DNA of 64,000 bases from Neobacillus sp. OS1-2 (lineage in GTDB: Bacteria > Bacillota > Bacilli > Bacillales > Cytobacillaceae): assembly GCF_030915505.1 (NCBI RefSeq), contig NZ_CP133265.1, positions 186,001 to 250,000 on the forward strand, in the 5' to 3' direction. Positions within the stretch are counted from its first letter, which is position 1. The number at the start of each line of letters is the position of its first letter. The notes below the pieces were generated by a model. It was not told the DNA's origin. It worked only from the letters and a program-made list of their open reading frames with translations, and made no database searches. The position numbers and the translations under genes are program-made. Positions 34,643 to 43,700 of the stretch are shown piece by piece.

Positions 34643-36935
34643 GCCGCACTTCCTTATCCTGATTGGAAGAGTGTAAAAATGCATCAATTATTTTTAAGAC
34701 ATCCAATTTTGCAGTTTCACTAACTGTATCTGCTCCAATGCATGAAGGACAACCCGTCTCACACTGACAGTGATGTATCATTTTTTTCGTTTCGACAAAC
34801 ACCGTTGGCATTCCGCTATGAATTTTTTCACTTAATCCAATTCCACCAGGATATCGATCATAAAAAAAGATAGTTGGCTTTTCATTATGATCTGCTTTCA
34901 CTTGCGGGATAACATGAATATCCTGCGGGTCTGCCATCACGAATAACGGTGCGATATGATTTAAGGCGTGTGCTGTTCCAACAAGTCCCTGTTCCAACCG
35001 TTCATGACCCAGTTCTGTTAACGGCTTATTTAATGAAATCCATGCTGCGTTCGTATGAAGTTCCTCTTCTGGAAGATGAATCGGTCCTGATCCGATATTT
35101 TCATGCGTTTCAAATTTAATCTTTTTAAAAATGGTTGCCATCGCCCTGACACTTACGTCTCCATAGCCGATTTCAGCTTCATCACTTGTTTGAAGCCTGT
35201 CTTCCTCTAATACTTTTAATTGGACAGCTAAATTAGCATCAGTGTAATAGTCAACATCAACTTCCCTGACAAATGCCTTTTTCTCCTCCCAATCAAGCTT
35301 CTCGACCTGGAATTGGGTACCTTGATGTAAATAAATGGCCTCATCATGGAGAAGCGTCATTGCAGAAAAACGATCCATTTCTCCAATAACTTTTACATTT
35401 GCTACATCTGATTGGTCAACAATAATAACATTTTCCTGTGAGGCAGATCGTAAACTAATGTTATGCGCCGGAAAAGAATCGTTCATCCAATACCATTTAT
35501 CTCCATTTCGATAAAGAACTCGTTCTTCTGCTAAATACTCCAGTAATTCCTCCGTTCCGACAGTTCCAAATTCCTCTCCCTCCTTAAATGGGAGCTCATA
35601 GGCGGCACATTTCATATGATCGATTAGAATAATCAAATTATCGGGATTAATCCTCGCAGTTTCAGGACTTTTATTAAAGAAATACTCCGGGTTCTGAATA
35701 ATATATTGATCCAGCGGACTCGAACTGGCCACCATAATGACAAGTGCCTCCCCATGCCTTCTTCCGGCCCTCCCGGCTTGCTGCCAGGCACTTGAAATAG
35801 TCCCCGGATACCCTGTCATGATGCAAACCTGAAGCTGACCTATGTCAACACCTAACTCAAGGGCATTCGTACTGACAACCCCATAGATCTCTCCAGAACG
35901 CAGACCCTTTTCAATTTTTCTTCGTTCTGTTGGCAGGTATCCTCCGCGATATCCCATGATTGATTTCGCACCTAACTGATTTTTCACCAATTCCAGAAGG
36001 TATGTCAGGATAATTTCAACTCTCACCCTGCTTCTGGCAAAAACAATTGTTTGAATTTTATTTCTTAATAGTTCCCCCGCAATTTTTCGAACTTCAAGAG
36101 TGGCACTTCTTCTGATATTTAAAGGCTTATTGACGATTGGCGGATTATAGAAGAGAAAATGTTTCGTCCCACTCGGTGCACCGTTATTATCAATTAAACT
36201 CATTCTTTCTTCTGTTAATATTTCCGCATGCTCTAAGGGATTTGCAATCGTTGCCGATGTACAAATAAACACGGGATTACTACCATAATAATGGCAAATC
36301 CGTTTTAGCCTTCTGATGACATTGGCTACATGGCTGCCAAACACGCCGCGGTAGGTATGAAGTTCATCAATCACCACAAATTTAAGATTTTCAAACAACG
36401 ATACCCATTTTGTATGGTGTGGCAGAATAGCAGAGTGTAGCATGTCCGGGTTTGTAATCACTACATGCCCCGCCTGCCTTACCCTTTGCCGAATATTTGC
36501 GGGTGTATCCCCATCATACGTATAGCTGTTAATATCAACGCCCGCAGCTTGAATGATCTCGTTTATCTCACTCTTTTGATCTTGGGCAAGTGCTTTCGTT
36601 GGAAACATATACAGGGCCCTTGATTCAGGATTAGCGAGAATAGTTTGTAAAACTGGCAGATTATAGCAAAGTGTCTTTCCTGAGGCAGTCGGTGTTACCG
36701 CCACGATACTATTTCCTTTGATAATTTTCTCATATGCCGATTGTTGATGTGTATACAGTTGTTCAATTCCCTTATCTTGAAGAGCTCTTTTTAACAACGG
36801 ATGTAAGTCCTCCGGAAATGGCATCATCGTTGCTGGCTTTTCTTCAATGGTCTTCCAGGTGACAATATTTTCTTTAAATTGATGATTTATTTTTAATTCC
36901 TCTAATATTTCTTGAAGGCCTTTTTTCAATTTCAT
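34626..36935 (-). CDS. mrfA: Mitomycin repair helicase MrfA
   Basis: A 769-residue DEAD/DEAH helicase of the YprA/MrfA type. Walker A is AVTPTASGKTLCYNLP, the box DELH in FVVIDELHTYRGVFG, motif III TSATIANP and motif VI QQAGRAGRRHGEA. A C-terminal MZB domain with four cysteines, HCQCETGCPSCIG, binds zinc. It works with MrfB on DNA crosslink lesions. Length and all motifs are complete. Confidence 0.93.
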   Translation of the reverse strand: MKLKKGLQEILEELKINHQFKENIVTWKTIEEKPATMMPFPEDLHPLLKRALQDKGIEQLYTHQQSAYEKIIKGNSIVAVTPTASGKTLCYNLPVLQTILANPESRALYMFPTKALAQDQKSEINEIIQAAGVDINSYTYDGDTPANIRQRVRQAGHVVITNPDMLHSAILPHHTKWVSLFENLKFVVIDELHTYRGVFGSHVANVIRRLKRICHYYGSNPVFICTSATIANPLEHAEILTEERMSLIDNNGAPSGTKHFLFYNPPIVNKPLNIRRSATLEVRKIAGELLRNKIQTIVFARSRVRVEIILTYLLELVKNQLGAKSIMGYRGGYLPTERRKIEKGLRSGEIYGVVSTNALELGVDIGQLQVCIMTGYPGTISSAWQQAGRAGRRHGEALVIMVASSSPLDQYIIQNPEYFFNKSPETARINPDNLIILIDHMKCAAYELPFKEGEEFGTVGTEELLEYLAEERVLYRNGDKWYWMNDSFPAHNISLRSASQENVIIVDQSDVANVKVIGEMDRFSAMTLLHDEAIYLHQGTQFQVEKLDWEEKKAFVREVDVDYYTDANLAVQLKVLEEDRLQTSDEAEIGYGDVSVRAMATIFKKIKFETHENIGSGPIHLPEEELHTNAAWISLNKPLTELGHERLEQGLVGTAHALNHIAPLFVMADPQDIHVIPQVKADHNEKPTIFFYDRYPGGIGLSEKIHSGMPTVFVETKKMIHHCQCETGCPSCIGADTVSETAKLDVLKIIDAFLHSSNQDKEVRHVVKK

Positions 36936-37139
36936 GGTTTCACCTCATCCTCTTTATTTTATCGAATGAACGTTCGTTATTAAAGTATTAAAAGAAAATT
37001 ATTATGATATTTCGCTGGAACATTCCTCCAATCAAAATAGGAATCACTACTTCTTTTTAAAAAAATGTGAATGAATGTAAACAATTGATGAATATTTGGT
37101 ACAATAGATGGTAACTGAGAAGAAGTTGAAGGTGATAGA

Positions 37140-37838
37140 ATGAAAATAGATGAAATCAAAAGAGTGCTCGCTCATTTTACTCTTTTTCGTGAACTAACTG
37201 ATTTTGAATTAACAAAGGTTGCTGATATTGCAATTACGAGGGACTGGAAAAAACAAAGTCATGTTTTTCTTCAGGGTGATCCGCTTGAAAATGTTTACTT
37301 TATTTTTGAAGGTAAAATCAAAATCTACAAGAGTGACGTGAACGGGAAAGAACAGATTGTTGCAATGGCCAAAAAAGGTGAAATGTTCCCACATGTTGGC
37401 TTTTTCAGAAAAGGAGAATACCCTGCATATGCGGAGGTTCTCGAACCATCCACGCTTATTGCTGTTCCCATTTCAAAATTTGAATCAGTCTTAATTGAAA
37501 ATCCCGAGCTTTGTATCAAGGTATTTAAGGTGCTTGGTGAGAAAATCGTTGATTTGCAGGACCGGTTAGAGGAACAAATTCTTAATAATACGTACGAACA
37601 AATTGTTAAACTACTTATAAGGCTTGCGCAAAACCATGGGATGAAGCAAGCAGATGGGACGATTTTATTAAAGTCAGAATTCACCAACAAGGATCTTGCC
37701 AATATGATTGGAACCACCAGGGAAACGATTAGCCGGACCTTAACAAAAATGAAAAAAGATGAGCTGATTGAAGTAGATGAAGCTGGAAACATGATTGTCG
37801 ATGTCGAAATTCTGATGGAAGAGATACACTTAATTTAA
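37140..37838 (+). CDS. Crp/Fnr family regulator 3
   Basis: A 232-residue paralogue of the two regulators at 24-25.7 kb with the same barrel, dimer helix (NNTYEQIVKLLIRLA) and recognition helix GTTRETISRTLTKM. Only one cysteine is seen (in NPELCIKVFKV), so no Fe-S site. GAAGGTGATAGA precedes the ATG. It converges on hcp, sharing a terminator. It may control hcp, which has a perfect Crp/Fnr palindrome. Confidence 0.88.
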   Translation: MKIDEIKRVLAHFTLFRELTDFELTKVADIAITRDWKKQSHVFLQGDPLENVYFIFEGKIKIYKSDVNGKEQIVAMAKKGEMFPHVGFFRKGEYPAYAEVLEPSTLIAVPISKFESVLIENPELCIKVFKVLGEKIVDLQDRLEEQILNNTYEQIVKLLIRLAQNHGMKQADGTILLKSEFTNKDLANMIGTTRETISRTLTKMKKDELIEVDEAGNMIVDVEILMEEIHLI

Positions 37839-37845
37839 AACCAAA

Positions 37846-37881
37846 AACACCGCAGGCGGTCAACGCTGCGGTGTTTTTGGT
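37846..37881. terminator. Bidirectional terminator between regulator 3 and hcp
   Basis: AAAAACACCGCAggcggtcaacgcTGCGGTGTTTTT, a 12-bp stem including A and T runs on both sides. Confidence 0.92.
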
Positions 37882-39179
37882 TATTTTGCTGTTAATTGTA
37901 ACATTTTTTCCATGTCTTCTTGTACCGTGCTAATCAATTTTAGGTTAAATGTTTCTTGAAGAACTTTTAGAACCCCCTCAGAAATAAATTCAGGCGGTTT
38001 TGGTCCAATCCGGATATCCTTAATACCTAAACTAAAAAGCCCCAGTAAAATCGCTACCGCTTTTTGCTCAAACCATGATAATACAATACTTACTGGAAGT
38101 TCATTTACTTCGCAGTCAAATGCATCTGCTAAAGCCATCGCAATTTTAACAGTAGAGCCGGAATTATTGCACTGTCCTAAATCGATATAACGTGGAATAG
38201 TTGTTCCGGGAACAACACCATAATCGACATCATTAAAACGGAATTTCCCGCAGGAGGTCGTTAATATTACTGTTTCCCGCGGCAGCGATGTTGCCAATTC
38301 CCGGTAATAATCCCCTCCATGACCGGGTGCATCACAGCCGGCAATCACAAAGAATCGCTTGATTTTCCCTGCTTTCACAGCGTCAATAACTTCTGGGGCA
38401 ATACCTAGTACTGTTTCATGATGGAAACCCGTTAGTAATGTTTCATCTGAATCTATTGCCGCTTCCGGAAGTTCTATTGCCCTCTCAATTAAACGTGTAA
38501 AATCATCATTGATAATTTTTTCGACATTTTCAAGGCCTGCAACATCATAGGTAAACATTCTGTCTGCATAGGTTCCTTTGATTGGCATCACGCAATTTGT
38601 CGTCGCCAGAATGGCTCCGGGAAATTCTTCAAACAAACGGCGTTGGTCATACCAGGCCTTGCCGATATTTCCTTTTAAGTGAGGATATTTTTTTAGGGCA
38701 GGATAGCCGTGAGCAGGCAGCATTTCTGAGTGTGTATAAATATTTATTCCTTTCCCTTCTGTCTGCTTCAATAATTCCTCTAAGGCAAATAGATTATGGC
38801 CCGTCACAACGATACATTTGCCTTCAATTTTATTCTGGCTCACGCGAATGGGTTCAGGAATCCCTAACCGCTTTGTATGTGCCTCATCAAGCATCTCCAT
38901 CACCCGGACAGCAGCCCTGCCAACTTGCATCGCCATATCAATATGTTCTTGAAGATTGAAATTGGAATTCGTTAACGTCAGGTACAGTGCTTCATGTGTA
39001 GTTGAATCAACTAATGGATCTGTATAACCAAGTTGGTTCGCGTGCGTTCGGTAGGCCGCAATCCCTTTTAAGCCAAAAATAATCGTATCTTGTAAACTAG
39101 CTATTGTTTCATCCTTACCACAAACACCCATTTCAGTGCAACCGCCACTTGGGGTTTGCTCACATTGATAACAAAACAT
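37881..39179 (-). CDS. hcp: Hybrid cluster protein (hydroxylamine reductase)
   Basis: A 432-residue short-form hybrid cluster protein. The N-terminal cysteines MFCYQCEQTPSGGCTEMGVCGK hold the 4Fe cluster. Ligands of the hybrid cluster are in TGHNLFALEELL, ATTNCVMPI, FVIAGCDAPGHGGDYY, LTTSCGKFRFN and LGQCNNSGSTV. It reduces hydroxylamine and in other bacteria removes or S-nitrosylates with NO. In this window it stands with qNor and DUF2249 genes in the NO theme. ATG at 39179 follows GGAAGGAAC. A palindrome for Crp/Fnr lies 61 bases upstream. Confidence 0.93.
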   Translation of the reverse strand: MFCYQCEQTPSGGCTEMGVCGKDETIASLQDTIIFGLKGIAAYRTHANQLGYTDPLVDSTTHEALYLTLTNSNFNLQEHIDMAMQVGRAAVRVMEMLDEAHTKRLGIPEPIRVSQNKIEGKCIVVTGHNLFALEELLKQTEGKGINIYTHSEMLPAHGYPALKKYPHLKGNIGKAWYDQRRLFEEFPGAILATTNCVMPIKGTYADRMFTYDVAGLENVEKIINDDFTRLIERAIELPEAAIDSDETLLTGFHHETVLGIAPEVIDAVKAGKIKRFFVIAGCDAPGHGGDYYRELATSLPRETVILTTSCGKFRFNDVDYGVVPGTTIPRYIDLGQCNNSGSTVKIAMALADAFDCEVNELPVSIVLSWFEQKAVAILLGLFSLGIKDIRIGPKPPEFISEGVLKVLQETFNLKLISTVQEDMEKMLQLTAK

Positions 39180-39239
39180 ATAGGTTCCTTCCTTTCCTTA
39201 AATTACCACCATAGCATACAAATCAAGTCGGATTATTCA

Positions 39240-39255
39240 TGTGATAATTATCACA
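39240..39255 (-). promoter_or_regulatory. Crp/Fnr-type operator of hcp
   Basis: TGTGATAATTATCACA is a perfect 16-base palindrome. Centred at 39247.5, it is 41.5 bases from a start predicted by the -10-like TATGCT at 39213-39218 (minus strand), a class II activator position for hcp. Confidence 0.7.
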
Positions 39256-39369
39256 ATTTAATACGATGTAATAAATCGTTCAAAAAGTTATTGCAATAAT
39301 TTGACGGCACCTACCTAGATTTAAACGCATATTATAGGAAGTGAAATATTGGAAAGAGAGGGAAAGATA

Positions 39370-39852
39370 ATGACATCCAAGCTTCCGAGTGATAAAAATA
39401 ACCCTAAAAAACCGATACCTGAACCATTTCGTGACCTAATGAAATCGATGAACGACTTCTTTACTGAAAAACCAGTCCGTGGATTTTTACAATCAATTGA
39501 TGATTTTTTCAAAACTCCATTTCCCGTTGCTTCAGGTTTCCCTGTGGAAACAGTAGAAACAGGAAAGGAATATATTATTACAGCCGAACTTCCAGGTGTG
39601 AAAAGAGATCAAATCCAGTTAAATATTACCGGAAACTATATAACGATTTCTATTGAAAATAATGAGCTGGAAACAGTAGAAAACGATCAATCACAAGTTT
39701 ACCATCGAAAATTCATTCGACAACATTCGACAAGAACCATATCCCTTCCACATGCTATAAATGAAAAAATGGTGAAAGCATCGTACCGAGATGGATTATT
39801 ACAAATTCGAATTCCGCAGGAAAGGGGAAAGATTATTGAAATTGAAGAATAG
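39370..39852 (+). CDS. Hsp20 small heat-shock protein
   Basis: A 160-residue alpha-crystallin family protein. The N-terminal part (KPIPEPFRDLMKSMNDFF) is helical; the crystallin domain includes ETGKEYIITAELPGVKRDQI, then NDQSQVYHRKFIRQ and ASYRDGLLQIRIP. It binds unfolded proteins. The ATG at 39370 follows AGAGGGAAAG. In spore formers some Hsp20 relatives are coat proteins (CotM/CotP); a CATATTATA element 24 bases before the site would be compatible with a mother-cell sigma-K promoter, which is only a suggestion. Confidence 0.85.
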   Translation: MTSKLPSDKNNPKKPIPEPFRDLMKSMNDFFTEKPVRGFLQSIDDFFKTPFPVASGFPVETVETGKEYIITAELPGVKRDQIQLNITGNYITISIENNELETVENDQSQVYHRKFIRQHSTRTISLPHAINEKMVKASYRDGLLQIRIPQERGKIIEIEE

Positions 39853-39870
39853 AATTAGTAAAAAGAAGAA

Positions 39871-39896
39871 AGACGGCTAAAATAGCCGTCTTTTCT
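39871..39896 (+). terminator. Terminator of the Hsp20 gene
   Basis: AGACGGCTaaaatAGCCGTCTTTTC, an 8-bp stem with four T after the Hsp20 stop. Confidence 0.85.
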
Positions 39897-39899
39897 ATG

Positions 39900-40457
39900 T
39901 TACGCTTTAAAGAATCCTCCAAAACCTTTAACAAGCGAGGAAACTTGGTTCACTGCATTCATCATCGTCCCGGCAGTATTAACCATTTTATTAAAATCCA
40001 CCGACCCGTCCTGTGATTTGAAGGAATTCATAATGGATTTCACACCACCTGGCTGTTTCGGCAGCATATTTTGTTTTGGATAGGGGTTCATCATTGGGTA
40101 CCCGTTCATCGGCATATAGGAGGGCTGTTGAACCATTTCATCCTTCGGCTGCAGCGGGTTTTGAAAAAGAAACTGTGAATCTTTTTGTGAATATGTCTGA
40201 TTTGGGTATGGTATAGTTTGCGGTACGAATCCTGGTTGATAGTTTTGTGCAAATGGCTGCATACCTTGCGGATAGTATGGATTTTGTTGTTGGAATGACA
40301 TCCATTCATAATTTTGGGGCTGTGCTTGATATGGAATTGGTTGATTTCGATTACCAACATGTTGCTGGTTCCATTGTTGACCAGTTGGAACTTGGTGCAT
40401 CATTTGCCCCGAGTATCCATAATAAACGTAATTATTTGGTTTCTCTTTACCAAACAT
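39900..40457 (-). CDS. yppG: YppG-type spore coat protein
   Basis: A 185-residue protein rich in Gln, Tyr, Pro, Met and Asn (for example YQAQPQNYEWMSFQQQNPYY) that ends with a conserved helix GGVKSIMNSFKSQDGSV. This composition is that of B. subtilis YppG, a coat component made in the mother cell. The ATG at 40457 (FGKEKP) is chosen; GGAGGAGATG lies nine bases ahead. Neighbour yppF is divergent. Confidence 0.85.
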   Translation of the reverse strand: MFGKEKPNNYVYYGYSGQMMHQVPTGQQWNQQHVGNRNQPIPYQAQPQNYEWMSFQQQNPYYPQGMQPFAQNYQPGFVPQTIPYPNQTYSQKDSQFLFQNPLQPKDEMVQQPSYMPMNGYPMMNPYPKQNMLPKQPGGVKSIMNSFKSQDGSVDFNKMVNTAGTMMNAVNQVSSLVKGFGGFFKA

Positions 40458-40644
40458 GGGCAAACATCTCCTCCACAAATATCTCTATTACAGACTATGA
40501 AGGTTCCAAATGAAAGGTGATTATTTTAAAATTTTGGACAATGTCTAATTAAGAGGGAATTTGTCTAAAGTTTAAATATTTTAAAAACTAGAAATCCTTT
40601 TAATTCGTGTTAGGATAGAGAAAATGATGAAGGAGGAGCTATTA

Positions 40645-40854
40645 ATGAACATTCGTGAATTAAAAGGCAAATTTATTCAAAGTCGGGATTACAACACAGA
40701 TGACGTTAACGCACTAATGGATTTTGCTAAGAAAGCGTATATTCACAACGAAATCAGTATCAAAGAATATCGCCTTCTTGTCCGCGAGCTTGAAAACAAT
40801 GGCGCAGGATTACCGGAAATGGATAGTGAAGACTCCCTCATCGAACATTCATAA
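40645..40854 (+). CDS. yppF: YppF family small protein
   Basis: A 69-residue acidic soluble protein beginning MNIRELKGKFIQSR and containing ALMDFAKKAYIHNEISIKEY, typical of YppF. Function unknown. AAGGAGGAG lies nine bases ahead of the ATG at 40645; the earlier ATGs are within that site. A terminator follows directly. Confidence 0.88.
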   Translation: MNIRELKGKFIQSRDYNTDDVNALMDFAKKAYIHNEISIKEYRLLVRELENNGAGLPEMDSEDSLIEHS

Positions 40855-40862
40855 ATCACCAT

Positions 40863-40893
40863 TAAAAGAGATGCAAAAAAAGCATCTCTTTTC
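40863..40893. terminator. Bidirectional terminator
   Basis: AAAAGAGATGCaaaaaaaGCATCTCTTTTC, an 11-bp stem serving yppF and yppE. Confidence 0.85.
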
Positions 40894-41249
40894 TATTGCT
40901 TAACTTCTTTTATTACTTCCAAAAGAAAGTATTCAACCGTCCGTCCTGAATTTAGGAACCTTGATTTGCTAGTTTTCGGAAAAAAGGCTTGAACGGAGAG
41001 CTGTTCGATATGTTCTGCTGTCGTTTCAATCTGCTTCAAATGTAAATGTTTATGATTTGACCCAGAAAGCCACATTTTCATGGCATTTTTCCATTGATTA
41101 GTAATGACACTTACTTCATCAACAAATGGTTTAATGACATTCTCGAAATCATGGGTAATACCTGTCTCTCTTCCATCTTGGTAATATTTAATAAATAAAT
41201 GGTTATACTGTAATAATTTTTCTGTAAGGTTAAGAATTTCTTCAGCCAT
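40893..41249 (-). CDS. yppE: YppE family protein (DUF1798)
   Basis: A 118-residue all-helical protein with LLQYNHLFIKYYQDGRET near the start and EHIEQLSVQAFFPK, typical of DUF1798/YppE. Structure of the B. subtilis member is a four-helix bundle; function unknown. ATG at 41249 has AGAAGGGATC ahead. Confidence 0.85.
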   Translation of the reverse strand: MAEEILNLTEKLLQYNHLFIKYYQDGRETGITHDFENVIKPFVDEVSVITNQWKNAMKMWLSGSNHKHLHLKQIETTAEHIEQLSVQAFFPKTSKSRFLNSGRTVEYFLLEVIKEVKQ

Positions 41250-41278
41250 TTCATAGGATCCCTTCTAAAAATCAAAAA

Positions 41279-41312
41279 TAAAGAGTAGCAAAGGTTTATT
41301 TTGCTACTCTCA
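41279..41312 (-). terminator. Terminator of the gene at 41338
   Basis: Minus strand GAGTAGCAAAataaaccTTTGCTACTC followed by TTTATTTTTGA, located just upstream of yppE. Confidence 0.85.
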
Positions 41313-41337
41313 TTTATACTATCATTTTTTGCTGTAA

Positions 41338-41592
41338 TTAAAAACCTAATTCAAGCTTTAATGGTTTTGGGATTTGGTTTAGATTGGATTCCGGAAGGTC
41401 ATTAGCTAGTTTATATTCCATGTCAGACAGCCTTTGGGCAGGGGCCGATATTTTTTCTTGCTGCTCCCTGTTTAAATTAATTCGAAGGTCGGAGAATGAT
41501 GCCTCAAGAACAGACTCTAATTCCTCTAATTGATCATATATTTCCGTTAGCATCGAAAGTAGTTTTTCTTTTTCGGACAATGGTTTATTCAT
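41338..41592 (-). CDS. Small helical protein at the yppD position
   Basis: An 84-residue acidic protein with coiled-coil character (EKEKLLSMLTEIYDQLEEL, then ESVLEASFSDLRINL). It stands where yppD is in B. subtilis, between yppE and yppC, but I cannot confirm identity by sequence memory. GAGGGTTTTATAG precedes the ATG at 41592. Function unknown. Confidence 0.7.
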   Translation of the reverse strand: MNKPLSEKEKLLSMLTEIYDQLEELESVLEASFSDLRINLNREQQEKISAPAQRLSDMEYKLANDLPESNLNQIPKPLKLELGF

Positions 41593-41748
41593 CTATAAAA
41601 CCCTCCTCGCGATTATCTATATGGTAGTATTCTCTTTCCATCCTTGGCATCCTCCCCTCTTGACAAAACTAGAAGAAGTTCGGCAAAGAAAGTGGCAATC
41701 TGCATATATTCTGTTAACTTTCGACAGAATAGTATTGGAGGTGTTTTT

Positions 41749-41856
41749 ATGTCAAAAAAGAAAAGACAAACAAATAAACAACCACAATCTGAAGTAGAAA
41801 AGACCGTAGGCTACGGAGATAAAAAAATAGAGGGGCCAAATCGCCCTTCCACATGA
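41749..41856 (+). CDS. sspM: Small acid-soluble spore protein M
   Basis: A 35-residue basic protein, SKKKRQTNKQPQSEVEK then ending GDKKIEGPNRPST. The C-terminal GPNRPST and the size match SspM, a minor forespore-specific SASP encoded near yppD in B. subtilis. GGAGGTG lies seven bases ahead of the ATG. A perfect terminator follows. The longer in-frame reading from 41644 has no RBS. Confidence 0.85.
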   Translation: MSKKKRQTNKQPQSEVEKTVGYGDKKIEGPNRPST

Positions 41857-41876
41857 TGAATGTAATTACGGCAAAA

Positions 41877-41905
41877 AGCAAGGAACCCCTTCCTTGCTTT
41901 TTTCA
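41877..41905. terminator. Terminator between sspM and yppC
   Basis: AAAGCAAGGAAccccTTCCTTGCTTTTTT, an 11-bp stem with A and T flanks; bidirectional. Confidence 0.92.
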
Positions 41906-42886
41906 TTTCCATTTTTCCAATTCCAATACCTTTTGAATCGAGAGCACTAACTGCAGCTGGTTTGATTTCGCTAAGTACCAATCGGTCAAATGAATGGGGT
42001 GACGATGTCGGGCTGGAAGATGCAGCCACACAGGAGAGACCCTTCTACACTTACTCCAATCCGCATAGCTGTGCTGATTATGCATAATTACAGGGAAGGT
42101 CGTTCGCAGCAATGGTGTTTTTCGAACGGGCCTTATTTTAAAATATTGCTCATAATCATATCTTGAACCAGTATGAGGAGTCTTTTCAGCAAATTCTAGA
42201 AAATAGGGAAACAACCTTTGATGAAAGAGAATACTTGCTAATCTCTTCCCTAAGTTAATCCTTTTAGAGAGAGATTTAAAACCATTTACACTTGCCCCAT
42301 AAACCTCCCCGCCACATGTTGGGAACAGGACACAACTAAAATGGAGCCAGTCCTGAAAGGAAAAAATCATCGACTGAAATACCTTTTTCTTATAAACAGG
42401 ATGTTCAATGACAGGCGTCTGAATGACATTTTGCTCATTAATAATTAATGCAGTTGTTAAGCGATTCCGATTATTCTCCTTCCAATACCGCTTCCATTCT
42501 TTTTGAATAAATACCGAAACATTGAAATAGGGAAGTAAATGAAACATTGGCCGATTTATTTTCGTCGAATATTGATAGAGCAGTAACTGGGGGAAAACAT
42601 CATGAAAAATAAGCCAATTGGCCCGCTCATAGGTATGGAATAGTTGTTTCCGCACCCTATCATCTAATAGTTGGGGGAAAATGGAGCCTTCAAGGTCACA
42701 CATATTCCATCCCCCATTTCTTGAAACCATACTGGCAAGAAAGGACCAAATTATATCGGGATTCTTTTTAAAATAACTAAAGTAAGCATCGGTTCTTGAA
42801 ATATTATCAATATTCTTTTTATTGGTTTCACTTCGAATTTGACGGATGATTGTTTGTTCCTGTATTGTAAGATGATTCATATTCAT
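41903..42886 (-). CDS. yppC: DUF2515 protein YppC
   Basis: A 327-residue protein with motifs NISRTDAYFSYFKKNPDIIW, SRNGGWNMCDLEG, FLEFAEKTPHTGSRYDYE and CRRVSPVWLHLPARHRHP, typical of the DUF2515 family found in spore formers. No membrane segment or known catalytic motif. Divergent from recU as in B. subtilis. Function unknown. Confidence 0.85.
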   Translation of the reverse strand: MNMNHLTIQEQTIIRQIRSETNKKNIDNISRTDAYFSYFKKNPDIIWSFLASMVSRNGGWNMCDLEGSIFPQLLDDRVRKQLFHTYERANWLIFHDVFPQLLLYQYSTKINRPMFHLLPYFNVSVFIQKEWKRYWKENNRNRLTTALIINEQNVIQTPVIEHPVYKKKVFQSMIFSFQDWLHFSCVLFPTCGGEVYGASVNGFKSLSKRINLGKRLASILFHQRLFPYFLEFAEKTPHTGSRYDYEQYFKIRPVRKTPLLRTTFPVIMHNQHSYADWSKCRRVSPVWLHLPARHRHPIHLTDWYLAKSNQLQLVLSIQKVLELEKWK

Positions 42887-43071
42887 CTTCCCTTATTATG
42901 TTTAGTAGAGTTTAAGTAAACATGGACTAAAATCATTTATGAAAAATGAATCATGCTTAAATTGGCAACTCACGGTACAATTTATATTAGCGTGTGTACG
43001 TAAAAAATTTTTATACACCCCAATCTTGCTAAGATTTGGTATGATAAGGAATAGCTTGAGAGGTGCAAATC

Positions 43072-43700
43072 ATGAATGTAAACTATCCAAATGGAAAAAA
43101 GTATAAACCGGTAAAATTGGAGAATGACCTTCCCATAAAAAAAAGAAAAATGGTTCGTATAGTAATAGGGGGATGACCCTTGAAGATGATTTAAATGAGA
43201 CGAATGAATATTATCGGGACAGAAAAATTGCGGTTATACATAAAAAGCCAACACCGGTTCAAATTGTCCAGGTGGATTACCCAAATCGGAGTGCGGCCGT
43301 GATTAAAGAAGCCTACTTTAAATTAGCTTCAACAACTGATTATAATGGGGTATACCATGGAAAGTATATTGATTTTGAAGCGAAGGAAACACAAAACACC
43401 ACCTCTTTTCCGCTAAAAAACTTCCATCAGCACCAAGTGGAGCATATGGAAGAAGTCTTGAATCAAGGGGGAATATGCTTTGTTATTCTTCGATTTACAA
43501 GATTTGAACAAGTTTATTTGCTTGAAGCACAACACTTGTTGAACTATTGGAAAAGAATGATCAGTGGTGGAAGAAAATCAATTACAAAAGAGGAAATAGA
43601 ACAACATGGTCATCGCATTCCACTTGGATTTCAACCAAGAATTGACTATATTAAAATAATAGATGCACTTGAGAAGGTTAGAAAGGAAGGAATTTCATAA
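43072..43700 (+). pseudogene. recU: Holliday junction resolvase RecU, one-base frameshift
   Basis: RecU cuts four-way junctions and helps RecA and chromosome segregation. The natural start is ATG 43072 (MNVNYPNGKKYKP), with GAGAGGTG ahead. After [10 protein letters not shown] the frame breaks in an eight-A run (43137-43144); one more A restores [20 protein letters not shown], which matches the family. Downstream the protein has the family's [18 protein letters not shown] (active-site acidic residues), [14 protein letters not shown] and [12 protein letters not shown]. The stop overlaps the ponA ATG by one base. Restored length is about 209 residues. Reading only from ATG 43173 would lose the conserved N-terminus. 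Likely read error. Confidence 0.85.
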
